Below, in pieces: positions 16,109 to 25,263 of a stretch of DNA of 64,000 nt. The notes beneath the pieces were generated by a model. It saw only the letters and a program-made list of their open reading frames with translations, made no database searches and was not told the DNA's origin. Both the position numbers and the translations under genes were made by a program. Origin of the DNA: Pleionea mediterranea (lineage in GTDB: Bacteria > Pseudomonadota > Gammaproteobacteria > Enterobacterales > Kangiellaceae); assembly GCF_003148745.1 (NCBI RefSeq), contig NZ_QGGU01000001.1, positions 323,536 to 387,535 on the forward strand, written 5' to 3'. Each line of letters begins with the position of its first letter. Within the stretch, counting starts at the first letter, position 1.

Positions 16109-17776
16109 TTAACATTGAGGAGGAATGCCGCTCTGGCGAATTTTTTGCTCAAGAAAGTTTTGTTCGGTAAACAAGTCATCATGATTTTTATTCTGACGAT
16201 TGTAGGTGGCTAATACATCGGTAAACTCTTCACAGGTAACTGGCGGGCTTAAAAAGTCACCGCGAATGCCATCACATTTCAGTGTTTCCAGTAATTTAAC
16301 CTGTGAAACACTGCTAACATCCAGCGCAACCACGCGAATTTTAAACTTACGACAAATGCTAATGATGGCTTCCATCATAAGACGGGATTGTTTGTCGGTT
16401 TCAATACTGTTGATTAGTGTGCCATCAATTTTAATTTTTTGGATATAGCCCGACGACAATAGACGTAGTGAAGATGGCCCAATGCCAAAATTAATTAAGC
16501 TGATTTTACAGCCAAGATAATAGAGTTTCTTTAAGCTTTCGTGACCGTAATCGCATTGGCTATTTAAGTCGGTTTCATTAACTTCAAACTCTAAGCTGGA
16601 TCCTTTTAGCGAGTAACGATCCACCAGTTCTCTCACCACCGATGCGCATCGTGCAGAGCAAAGAAACTCCTGATACAAAGGGATCACCAGTCGGGGTATG
16701 TAACGAAATGATTTTTGCCACTGGCGATGTTGTTCGCACGCAGAACGGATCAACTCAATATTCAGTAGTGCTGTTTTGTTACCGCGTTCGGCGGTTTGTA
16801 ATAATGCCCGTTCACTGTCGAGACCGGGTACGGGCACCGATGCAATTTGTCGTATGGCGCATATTGCACCACTGCCAAATTCCAGTTCGGGCTGAACAAA
16901 GTTTTTAATCTGGTTAAATTGAAGAGCCGTTTTTAGTTTTTTCTGCTGGCCATTCAGTTGTCGGATATTTTCGGCAATTTCGGGGGTGAAAATACTGACG
17001 GAATTTCGACCGTTTCGTTTTGCTTCATACATGGCCAGATCAGCAAAGTGCAATAAATCTTTAAAGTTATTGCCATCTTCCGGGTAAATACTGACCCCAA
17101 TACTGGTGGTGATAATCAGCGATAAGTCATTGTGTTCAAATGGCCGACTGAGCTGATGCCGAATGGAATCAATGACGCGTAAAATGGCGTCGGTTTTATC
17201 AAGCTCTTCAACCAGTAGACAAAACTCATCACCTGCCAACCGACACAGTACATCACTTTCCCGTATGGAATGACCGATACGCTGCGCCAGTTCAATTAAA
17301 ATGGAATCGCCAATTTGATGACCGTGGGTATCGTTAATGGTTTTGAAATGATCGATATCAATAAACACTAAAGCAAAAGGTTTATTGTGGCGCGCGGCCC
17401 GCTTAATGGCTTGATCCACGTATTCGCTGAAAAATAACCGGTTAGGCAATTCTGTCAGTGGATCCCGTTGGGTAAGCGTTTGGTCAGTGATTTTTTGTAT
17501 AGACTCATTTTGTATCGAGTCATTTGGTTTAGAGCTATTGGGCTCAGAACTACTAAGCTCAGAACTACTGGACTTAAAACTATCAGGGGCATTGTTATTG
17601 AGAGCAGAGTTGTTGAGAACAGAAGCACTTGGTGAGTCAGTCAGCTTTATATACTCGCGTGCGACATCCTCGAATAAACTGGCCAAATCAATTTTGTGCC
17701 CGTTTTTGGATCGATCAACAAGTGCAGGGTCAAGCAAGTTGACCAGCTGAATCAGTTTCTTTTTGTTATGTGGCAT
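16109..17776 (-). CDS. Diguanylate cyclase (GGDEF) fused to a degenerate EAL domain
   Basis: 555 aa from ATG 17776 (a TTG at 17818 would add 14 residues; neither start has a strong ribosome site). No membrane helix or signal peptide is seen. After a Ser/Asn/Glu/Pro-rich linker (about 50-95) the GGDEF domain (about 103-270) has the signature AGDEF (181-185), compatible with cyclase activity, and an intact RxxD inhibitory site (RESD, 172-175) exactly five residues before it. The C-terminal domain (about 285-535) has an EAL fold pattern, including VIPLYQEFL, INFGIGPSSLRLL and KIKIDGTLI, but lacks the EAL tripeptide (CAIRQ), the DDFG acidic pair (INFG) and the usual catalytic Glu region (VVALDVSS). 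Phosphodiesterase activity is therefore unlikely. It probably makes c-di-GMP, with the EAL part as a sensor or partner-binding domain. Confidence 0.9.
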   Translation of the reverse strand: MPHNKKKLIQLVNLLDPALVDRSKNGHKIDLASLFEDVAREYIKLTDSPSASVLNNSALNNNAPDSFKSSSSELSSSEPNSSKPNDSIQNESIQKITDQTLTQRDPLTELPNRLFFSEYVDQAIKRAARHNKPFALVFIDIDHFKTINDTHGHQIGDSILIELAQRIGHSIRESDVLCRLAGDEFCLLVEELDKTDAILRVIDSIRHQLSRPFEHNDLSLIITTSIGVSIYPEDGNNFKDLLHFADLAMYEAKRNGRNSVSIFTPEIAENIRQLNGQQKKLKTALQFNQIKNFVQPELEFGSGAICAIRQIASVPVPGLDSERALLQTAERGNKTALLNIELIRSACEQHRQWQKSFRYIPRLVIPLYQEFLCSARCASVVRELVDRYSLKGSSLEFEVNETDLNSQCDYGHESLKKLYYLGCKISLINFGIGPSSLRLLSSGYIQKIKIDGTLINSIETDKQSRLMMEAIISICRKFKIRVVALDVSSVSQVKLLETLKCDGIRGDFLSPPVTCEEFTDVLATYNRQNKNHDDLFTEQNFLEQKIRQSGIPPQC

Positions 17777-18143
17777 TATTCTTTTTGTGTCTGCGAAAAC
17801 TAACAACAGCTGCTCCAAAACACTGTTGTCCCCCTGTTTCCGGCTTTACAACCGGCTCCCCATTTATTGCATACTGCTTTAAAAGTAGCTGACACTGCAA
17901 ATATATCGGCTATACGGCTTATTTTTATTGATAGCCTGTTATTATAAGCTTCAGCTTTTTGCCAAAAATAGCGCTCAATACCAAAGCCGCTCAAAGATTA
18001 GCACTGATTGATCGCCAGTTGAACAGAGGCGAATAATATTTCATTGATTAATTAATAAACACCATATAGAACAATAAGTTAATGACTATAGGTTAATTAA
18101 TATCTCAATTTAGAATTGTAACTATTTGAATTACAGAGAAAAA
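17777..18143. other. 367-bp divergent intergenic region
   Basis: It lies between the GGDEF gene and the AddB-like gene and must hold the promoters of both. The part next to the AddB-like gene is very AT-rich (18035-18125). I see no strong -35/-10 pair, hairpin or small gene. Confidence 0.5.
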
Positions 18144-21026
18144 ATGCTGAATAGATCAACATTTCAAGCGATGGCTGATCAACAACTGAGTCTTATTACG
18201 GCCAGTAATCGTCAGTCCCGTTACTGGGTTGAACAATATCATCGTCAACAGTCTCAGGTAGCCGGTGTATGGCCTGGCGCTGATGTATTGCCGATAACAG
18301 CCTGGCTGAATCGATTGTTTTTTGCCTGTGCGCGCAATACCGATGCACCTATTTTACTAAACGCTAACCAGAGCCTTTCCATCTGGCAGCAGGTGTTGGA
18401 ACAGAGTGATGCGGCGGACTATTTGATTTCGGTTAAAGCCACTGCGCGTAAAGTGCAGGATGCGTTTCAAATATTAAATCGATGGAATGTTGCATTAACC
18501 GATGTTCTGCCGAATACCGAAGATCATGAAGCATTTATTCGTTGGGCAAAAGATTACCAGTCCCGACTCAATCAAATGCAGGCCATTGATGCATCGCAAT
18601 TACCTGAATGGTTGACGCATTATTTTTCTCAATTAAATCAGGAGTCGGCTGACAGTGAAGCGTCACTTAAATCGTTGTTAAAACTATTTGATACGGAATT
18701 GAACTCCCAATTGTTATTGCTGGGTTTTCACCAGATGGAACCCGGATTACAGCAGTTATTTAAAGCGTTAATGCAATGTGGTCTGACAATACGAGAAGTC
18801 ATAAATTCAGGAGAGACAAAAGCGTTATTTGATCAGCCGTCGTCGGAGAAAAACACAAGAAAACAGACGCGCAACCCTAAGGTAATGGCGTTAAGTTGTC
18901 AGAGTTTCGAGCAAGAATTGCTGCACGCATGTGACTGGAGCATCAGACGACTTACGGCAAATGCCAATGCCAAACTGGCGATTGTGGTGCCTGATCTGGA
19001 AAAGCGACGCTATCAAGTGGAGGCTTTATTAAAGCAACAATTGCACCCTGAACTTTTGTCTGAGTGTGAGCCTGAAAAAACCGTTTATAACATTTCGGTG
19101 GGATTACCCCTGACAAACTTTGGCATGGTTCGAATTGCGCTTAATCTTCTCGAGTTAATGGCTAAGCCGGTTGAGTTGTCAAAATGGGCTGAAATATTGC
19201 GCAGCCAATGTTTCAAACTGGAAGCCAAAGATAATAGGTTTAATGTTTCCGATGAATTTTATTGGCGACTGAAACAGTTTGCATTTGAATTACCGGCTGA
19301 AGGCGAAGAGACAACTTCATTTGAATCCATGACGGATCGAATTCAGTATCTGGGATCTAAATTTTTAGATGAACAGGAAGCGCAAGTACTTGCTGGTGCA
19401 TTTACCAGCATGAAAGAACTGATCGGCCACGCCAATAAAGAACAGAGTGCAGAAGCCTGGTCACAATTGTTTATTAATTGGTTAAAACTGTGGGGGTGGC
19501 CGGGAACAAGCAGTTTAACCAGTTATCAGTATCAACTGCGGGATCAACTGTTGTCGCTGATCAAACAACTGCGACAATTTAATATTCTGGGTGAACAATG
19601 CCATTTTAAACAGGCTTTTTCCTGGTTAAGGTCATTGCTTGAAGGCGCTGTTTTTCAACCAAAAAGTAAAGGCGAACCGATTCAGGTAATGGGCCTTTAC
19701 GAAGCAGTAGGACTTGAGTTCGATGCTCTCTGGATTTGTTGTTTATCGAATGAAGTATTACCAGAAGCCGCTAACCCCAATCCGTTTATCCCCCTGTCAT
19801 TAGCGCGTCAACATCAACTGCCCGGCTCGGGGCCAGAGCGTGAATTGGAGTACGCCAATACATTAATTGATGGTTTGTTGGCTACCAGTGATAATGTTGC
19901 CGTCAGTTACCATAAAATGGATCAGGATAGAGAATTAAGCCCATCACCACTTATATTGCAGCGACTGAGTGCCCATGGTTTTCTGCCTGCGGATATTTAT
20001 AACAAATCTTTAAGTGAATCGATTGAGCAAACAGAGTTAAGCTGGCAGAGCAGTACGACCATTGAGTCCAGCTTGTGGCAGTTAGTCCCACCAGAGCAGG
20101 AATATTTTGTTGACGATTATGGTCAGCCTTATCAGGAATCTCAGTTAAAAAGCGGCAATCAATTTTTAACGGCTCAGGCTCTTTGTCCTATGCAAGGCTA
20201 TTTGGCTCATCGAGTTGGGTTAATGGAGCAGGAAGTTGCCGTTAATGGAATGGACCCAAGAACCCGTGGCGTTTATGTGCATAAAGTGATGCAGGTTATC
20301 TGGCAGCGATTAGTAAAGCAGTCAACATTGCTTGGCAGCACCGATGATGAACTGAAAGCATTAATTAATCGTGCCATTATCGAATGTGCGGATGACCGGT
20401 TTAGCAAGGACGACTTAATTGCTCAACTGGAAAAAGAAAAGTTTAGTCTGCTTATCTTTGACTTATTGCAACTGGAAAAAAAGCGTCAGTCGTTTACGGT
20501 TACCGCCTGTGAGTTAGAAAAAAACATAGTGGTTAATGGATTAAGTATTCAAAGTCGAATTGATCGAATCGATCATGTGGACGATTATGGCGACGTGATT
20601 ATTGATTATAAAACCGGACAGGTGAATGCGAGTAAATGGTATGGCGATAGAATTGCCGAACCACAGTTGCCTTTGTATTTAATGGCCGACCATCAGCATG
20701 TATCAGCCATCTGTTTTGCTCAACTGCATCATAAAAAAGTCAGTTTTTCTGGTGTGGCAAAAGAAAATGGTATTTTACCTGGCGTGCCCTCCATTGAAAA
20801 AGCAAAAACAGAAATTAGCGACTGGCAAAGTTTTATTTACTATATTGAATCGGAGCTTGAAACATTAACTGACGAAATAAAGCAGGGGTATGCCGCCGTT
20901 AAGCCAAATGAAAAGCAGCACGCCTGCGATTATTGTCCGTTTGATTCGGTTTGTCGTGTGGCCGAGCTGAATGCAGGAGAGTTTCCTGATGATAGCTCAA
21001 CAGACGTTGGTGATAGAGGGATATGA
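18144..21026 (+). CDS. AddB-like PD-(D/E)XK nuclease, probable DNA-repair protein
   Basis: 960 aa. It matches the proteobacterial 'probable DNA repair protein' type that pairs with an AddA-like helicase. The N-terminal part is a degenerate helicase-like region. The C-terminal nuclease domain has IDRIDHVDDYGDVIIDYKTG (catalytic Asp821, Lys823). Four Cys are placed as in AddB iron-sulfur nucleases: Cys681 (ALCPMQ) before the nuclease core, and Cys928, Cys931 and Cys937 after it (CDYCPFDSVC). ATG at 18144 follows AGAGAA; an upstream in-frame TTG at 18126 has no site. It lies 16 bp before the helicase gene, one operon. The pair would resect double-strand ends for recombination, as AddAB or RecBCD do. 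Confidence 0.88.
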   Translation: MLNRSTFQAMADQQLSLITASNRQSRYWVEQYHRQQSQVAGVWPGADVLPITAWLNRLFFACARNTDAPILLNANQSLSIWQQVLEQSDAADYLISVKATARKVQDAFQILNRWNVALTDVLPNTEDHEAFIRWAKDYQSRLNQMQAIDASQLPEWLTHYFSQLNQESADSEASLKSLLKLFDTELNSQLLLLGFHQMEPGLQQLFKALMQCGLTIREVINSGETKALFDQPSSEKNTRKQTRNPKVMALSCQSFEQELLHACDWSIRRLTANANAKLAIVVPDLEKRRYQVEALLKQQLHPELLSECEPEKTVYNISVGLPLTNFGMVRIALNLLELMAKPVELSKWAEILRSQCFKLEAKDNRFNVSDEFYWRLKQFAFELPAEGEETTSFESMTDRIQYLGSKFLDEQEAQVLAGAFTSMKELIGHANKEQSAEAWSQLFINWLKLWGWPGTSSLTSYQYQLRDQLLSLIKQLRQFNILGEQCHFKQAFSWLRSLLEGAVFQPKSKGEPIQVMGLYEAVGLEFDALWICCLSNEVLPEAANPNPFIPLSLARQHQLPGSGPERELEYANTLIDGLLATSDNVAVSYHKMDQDRELSPSPLILQRLSAHGFLPADIYNKSLSESIEQTELSWQSSTTIESSLWQLVPPEQEYFVDDYGQPYQESQLKSGNQFLTAQALCPMQGYLAHRVGLMEQEVAVNGMDPRTRGVYVHKVMQVIWQRLVKQSTLLGSTDDELKALINRAIIECADDRFSKDDLIAQLEKEKFSLLIFDLLQLEKKRQSFTVTACELEKNIVVNGLSIQSRIDRIDHVDDYGDVIIDYKTGQVNASKWYGDRIAEPQLPLYLMADHQHVSAICFAQLHHKKVSFSGVAKENGILPGVPSIEKAKTEISDWQSFIYYIESELETLTDEIKQGYAAVKPNEKQHACDYCPFDSVCRVAELNAGEFPDDSSTDVGDRGI

Positions 21027-21042
21027 CAGAGGTAAATAAAGT

Positions 21043-24000
21043 ATGTCGTTAAATGACCAGCGAGAACGAGAGCGTGCGATTGATATAACCGAGTCGTTTA
21101 TTGTGCAAGCACCAGCCGGCTCCGGAAAAACAGGACTAATCACTCAGCGTTATTTAAATTTACTGGCGCATGTTAAAAATCCGGAAGATATTTTAGCGAT
21201 CACCTTTACGCGCAAAGCCGCGAACGAAATGCGTGAACGAATTATTGAAGCTCTGGTGTACGCTCAAAACAGTATTCGCAATCCTGAACTCGAGCCTACT
21301 GCAGATAAAGCGCACGAGCATAAAACCTGGTTACTTGCCAAACAAGCGTTAGAGCAGGATAAAACCAATGGCTGGCAGTTAATTGATAATCCTGCGCGAT
21401 TAAGAATTCAAACCATCGACAGCTTAAGTGCTTCGATCGTTAAACAAATGCCACTGTTAGCCCGGTTTGGTGCACAACCCGGTATTGAAGAAAACGCCGA
21501 TGAAATCTATCAAAAAGCATCACAAGCATTTATTACGTCGGTATTGCGTCATCGACAACACCAATCGATAGAGCCAGACCTGCTGCAGTTATTAAAGAGT
21601 ATGAACAATCAGGTTGAAAAGCTCATCAGTTTATTTAAAACATTGCTGTCGAGGCGTGATCAATGGATACGGCATTTTGTTACCAACAGTCGATTGCTGG
21701 ATCGTCACTCATTAGAAACTGCATTGAGTGATTACTTGAGTCATAAACTTAAAGACGTTAAACAGTCAGCGCCAGAACAAGCCGGTGATACTGCTTTTCA
21801 ATTACTGCAGCATGTTTATCAGCATCAGGATCGATTACCCGATAATCCCTTGGCGGTTTCTCACCCTGTCTCGCGGTTGCAAGATTGCCAACATTGGCCA
21901 GAAGCCAATAGCGATAACATTGATCAGTGGATTGCGGTCTCAGAGTTTTTATTAACGGGCAAAGGCCAGGTCAGAAAGAGTTTTCGTGCGACAGAAGGTA
22001 TTTTGCCTGCGTCTAAAATGAAAAATAAAGAAGACAAACAACTGGCACAACAACAAAAAATATGGTGTCAGGAACTTTACGAGCAGTTACAAAGTTATCC
22101 CGGATTTATCGAATTATTGGCACAGGTTAAACAGTTTCCCGCAGCGACCTACAGTGAGCAGCAGTGGAGTAATGTAGAAGCTTTGAATAATTGTTTAACC
22201 CTGTTGCTGGGTTATTTAAAGCTTGAATTTCAGACACAAGGGAAGGTTGACTTTATTGAGTTATCCCAGGCAGCACTGAATGCGCTGGAAGACGATATCG
22301 GTGCGACTGATCTTGCTATGAAGTTTGATTATCAAATCATGCATATTCTGGTGGATGAGTTTCAGGATACATCACACGGACAATATGAATTATTACGTTT
22401 GTTAACTCAGGGCTGGCAACCGGATGATGGCCGAACCCTGTTTGTGGTTGGTGATCCCATGCAATCCATTTATCGATTTCGGGAAGCCGACGTAGGGCTG
22501 TACCTCGAATGTCGTCAATCAGGATTGGCCGGCATTCCGTTAAAGCCTCTGGTGTTAACCACAAACTTTCGTTCTGAAGCCGGAATTGTCGACTGGGTTA
22601 ATCGAGCCTTTAAACAAGTATTGCCAGAAAAAGAAAACGCCATGTTGGGCGCTGTTCCGGTGAGTCTGGCCGATGCAAAAAATGATAACCGGGAAAAAGC
22701 CGTCGAGTTTATTCATCAGCTGAATGCTGATAGCTCATTTCAGGCTGCAACCATTTTGTCGCTGGTGAAATCTATTCGTAAAGAGTCGCCGCAAGACACC
22801 ATCGCCGTTCTTGTTCGAAGTAAAAGTCACGCGCAAGAAGCCATACTGATTTTAAAAGAAAATAATATTCCGGTTGAAGCAATAGAGATGGAGCGACTGG
22901 ATCAACGGCCAATGATCAAAAACCTAAAAAGTCTGACGCGGTTTTTGCTTAACCCGCAAGATGGCATTGCTCTGGCGGCATTATTACGCAGCGAATGGTG
23001 CGGTCTATCATTAAGCGCTTTACAGTTAGTGTTTCAATCAACTGCGCCCTGGCTAAGTTTATGTCAATGTTTTGAATTACCAACAAGTAACCATTTAAAA
23101 TCGAAAAGTAGTACAGCCGAGAAAATTTTGAGCCAATTATCGGTTGATGATACAAAGCGGCTTAACAAATTATATGAGCAGTTAACGCCATTTGTCAGTC
23201 AAGTTGAAAAGTACCCACTGGTGACTCAGGTAAAGGCGGCCTGGTATGCATTAGGTGGGGCGCATATGCACGCGAATAAGCGTGATCTAAATGATGCCGA
23301 ACAATTTTTTAATGCACTAAGCGATAAAGTGTCTGATAAACCGGTTATTAATGTTGCTGAGCTTGACTCACTGGTTGAGCGACTGTTTTCTTCACCGGAT
23401 AGTATTGATGCTGCAGAGCCTTCAGCGAAGTTTTTAAAGGAGCCTTCAGCGGAGTTTTCAAAGGAATCCTCAACTGAACTTTCAAATGAATTCTCAACCG
23501 AGCTATCAAGTGAACATACACAAAAGTCTGCAATCACCCCAGCAGTAAAAATATTGAGTATTCATAAATCTAAAGGGCTTGAATTTGATCAGGTTATTAT
23601 TCCGCATTTAGAGCGCAAGCCAAAAAATGAAGACGCACAACTGGTCTTGTGGCAAGAGTTACCGAGTCGCGGTCAACGAAAAGACAACTTTTTAGTCGCA
23701 CCCATGAAAACCGATGATCAAACCGACGATCGCTTGTATCAGCTATTAGGCAATATAAACAAAGCGAAACAAATTTATGAGAATGGCCGGTTACTTTATG
23801 TTGCTGCAACACGTGCAAAAAAACGCTTGTATCTACTGGCGCAGTCTAAAGTAAAAGACAACGGTGAAGAGTTGTCGGTTGCACTGCCCGATAAATCAAC
23901 TTTATTAAGTCAGTTATGGCCTGCGGTAGAATCGCAAATAGAGCAACAGATTAAATCCTACGATGAGCCCGATGTCACTGAAACGGTTGCAATGACATCC

Positions 24001-24675
24001 TCAGCTCAATTGAATCGGATTAAACTGGATGCGATGATTGATCTTTTGCCGGTACAACTGTCGATATCAAAGACTGTTGATACTCTTGCTTCGGAGCAGT
24101 CTCCAGAGCAAACCTCTGACAGTGAGTCGCCAGATTTTGAGTGGGCAAGTGATAACGCAGCTTTGATAGGAAATCTGGTACACGACTATTTACAGATAAT
24201 TGCTGAGCAGGGTATTGAGCTTTGGACTTCGGAAAAAATCCAACAGTTAAAGCCGGTCTTCAAGCATTATTTTAAACAACAGCAGGTGGCGTTGAACGAT
24301 ATCGATTACTGTGTTGAGCGCTGCGTAAAAGCACTTAACAATGCCATTGACGATGACACAGGACGCTGGTTATTGAGTCGGCACGAAAAGGCTCAATCAG
24401 AATTTTCTTTGTCGACCCGATTAAACGAGCAATTTAAAACATTTGTGATTGATAGAACCTTTATTGACGAAAAGGGCAGTCGCTGGATTGTTGACTTTAA
24501 AACTGGGTATCATGCCGGTGGTGATTTAGAGTCGTTTTATCAGTCGGAGCTGGAGCGCTATCAGGATCAACTAACAACCTATGCATCGGTTATAAGACAA
24601 ATGGAATCTCGTGATCTCCGTTGTGCCCTCTATTTGCCAATGCATAAAAAGTTATTGGAATATAAAAGTATTTAG
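21043..24675 (+). CDS. AddA-like UvrD-family helicase with C-terminal nuclease
   Basis: 1210 aa superfamily-1 helicase. Motif I is QAPAGSGKT (22-30), motif II VDEFQDTS (437-444), motif III GDPMQSIYRFREADV, motif IV LTTNFRS, motif V SIHKSKGLEFDQVI and motif VI LYVAATRAKKRLYL. A C-terminal PD-(D/E)XK nuclease has a conserved His in GNLVHDYL and WIVDFKTG (Asp1151, Lys1153). Nuclease domains in both partners are the AddAB pattern rather than RecBCD. An octapeptide tandem repeat (793-824) lies before motif V. ATG at 21043 has AGAGG about 10 bases upstream. Confidence 0.92.
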   Translation: MSLNDQRERERAIDITESFIVQAPAGSGKTGLITQRYLNLLAHVKNPEDILAITFTRKAANEMRERIIEALVYAQNSIRNPELEPTADKAHEHKTWLLAKQALEQDKTNGWQLIDNPARLRIQTIDSLSASIVKQMPLLARFGAQPGIEENADEIYQKASQAFITSVLRHRQHQSIEPDLLQLLKSMNNQVEKLISLFKTLLSRRDQWIRHFVTNSRLLDRHSLETALSDYLSHKLKDVKQSAPEQAGDTAFQLLQHVYQHQDRLPDNPLAVSHPVSRLQDCQHWPEANSDNIDQWIAVSEFLLTGKGQVRKSFRATEGILPASKMKNKEDKQLAQQQKIWCQELYEQLQSYPGFIELLAQVKQFPAATYSEQQWSNVEALNNCLTLLLGYLKLEFQTQGKVDFIELSQAALNALEDDIGATDLAMKFDYQIMHILVDEFQDTSHGQYELLRLLTQGWQPDDGRTLFVVGDPMQSIYRFREADVGLYLECRQSGLAGIPLKPLVLTTNFRSEAGIVDWVNRAFKQVLPEKENAMLGAVPVSLADAKNDNREKAVEFIHQLNADSSFQAATILSLVKSIRKESPQDTIAVLVRSKSHAQEAILILKENNIPVEAIEMERLDQRPMIKNLKSLTRFLLNPQDGIALAALLRSEWCGLSLSALQLVFQSTAPWLSLCQCFELPTSNHLKSKSSTAEKILSQLSVDDTKRLNKLYEQLTPFVSQVEKYPLVTQVKAAWYALGGAHMHANKRDLNDAEQFFNALSDKVSDKPVINVAELDSLVERLFSSPDSIDAAEPSAKFLKEPSAEFSKESSTELSNEFSTELSSEHTQKSAITPAVKILSIHKSKGLEFDQVIIPHLERKPKNEDAQLVLWQELPSRGQRKDNFLVAPMKTDDQTDDRLYQLLGNINKAKQIYENGRLLYVAATRAKKRLYLLAQSKVKDNGEELSVALPDKSTLLSQLWPAVESQIEQQIKSYDEPDVTETVAMTSSAQLNRIKLDAMIDLLPVQLSISKTVDTLASEQSPEQTSDSESPDFEWASDNAALIGNLVHDYLQIIAEQGIELWTSEKIQQLKPVFKHYFKQQQVALNDIDYCVERCVKALNNAIDDDTGRWLLSRHEKAQSEFSLSTRLNEQFKTFVIDRTFIDEKGSRWIVDFKTGYHAGGDLESFYQSELERYQDQLTTYASVIRQMESRDLRCALYLPMHKKLLEYKSI
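23419..23514 (+). repeat. 24-bp tandem repeat in the AddA-like gene
   Basis: Four diverged in-frame 24-bp units at 23419-23442, 23443-23466, 23467-23490 and 23491-23514 encode PSAKFLKE, PSAEFSKE, SSTELSNE and FSTELSSE. They form a Ser/Glu-rich, probably disordered loop before helicase motif V. The first two units are most alike, and divergence increases downstream. Confidence 0.85.
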
Positions 24676-24742
24676 TGAGTGGATAAAACAGGTTTAGTAC
24701 CATCTATACATTTTGCATCATTCAACATAAAGAGAACTTTAT

Positions 24743-25228
24743 ATGAAGAAGAACTTTCTTGCGGGAATCGTCGATAAGATTAATAACAAACCCAAGCTGT
24801 ACCGAAACTGGCTGTTGAATTACTTGCTAGGTTCAACCATTAAGTTTGTTGGTACGGCAGGTGTAAAGTGCGAGACACTGACTCGCGAGCAAAGTATCTG
24901 GACATTAAAAAATAAAAAGAAAGTACGCAATCATATTAAAGGCGTACACGCAGCGGCCATGGGCTTGTTGGCTGAAACCGCAACCGGCATGGTGGTAGGC
25001 ATGAATGTGCCCGATGACAGGATCCCTGTGATCAAATCAATGAAAGTGAATTATTTAAAACGCGCCACAGGGGATTTGCGAGCGGTGGTTGAGTTAACCG
25101 GCGATCAAATACAAACCATTATCGATACCGAAAAAGGCGAAATGTTGATCCCGGTAACGGTAACCGATAGCGAAGGCAAGCAACCCATTGAATGTGAAAT
25201 GATTTGGGCCTGGACACCTAAACGCTAG
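24743..25228 (+). CDS. DUF4442 hot-dog-fold protein
   Basis: 161 aa. The layout is that of DUF4442 proteins, related to hot-dog thioesterases: an N-terminal helix, NKKKVRNHIKGVHAAAMGLLAETATGMVVG (central helix with the HAAA segment), then strands KSMKVNYLKRATGDLRAVVEL and a final EMIWAWTPKR strand. A thioesterase-like role on acyl-CoA is possible from the fold but unproven. ATG at 24743 follows AGAGA. It is 67 bp after the helicase gene. Its stop codon lies in the centre of a 30-bp palindrome. Confidence 0.85.
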   Translation: MKKNFLAGIVDKINNKPKLYRNWLLNYLLGSTIKFVGTAGVKCETLTREQSIWTLKNKKKVRNHIKGVHAAAMGLLAETATGMVVGMNVPDDRIPVIKSMKVNYLKRATGDLRAVVELTGDQIQTIIDTEKGEMLIPVTVTDSEGKQPIECEMIWAWTPKR

Positions 25229-25242
25229 AGCGTTTAGGTGTC
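25213..25242. repeat. 30-bp near-perfect palindrome over a stop codon
   Basis: 14-bp perfect arms (25213-25226 and 25229-25242, left arm GACACCTAAACGCT) are separated by two bases. The last codons and stop of the DUF4442 gene lie within it. No T-run follows on either strand. It sits between two convergent genes, so a role in 3'-end formation for both is plausible. Confidence 0.8.
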
Positions 25243-25263
25243 AGTAAAATAGCTCTCAGTAAC

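Noticed and set aside
23226-23537. Minus-strand open frame with Ser/Glu/Asn repeats inside the AddA-like gene
   Set aside because: It is the shadow of the 24-bp tandem repeat on the opposite strand of a well-supported helicase gene.
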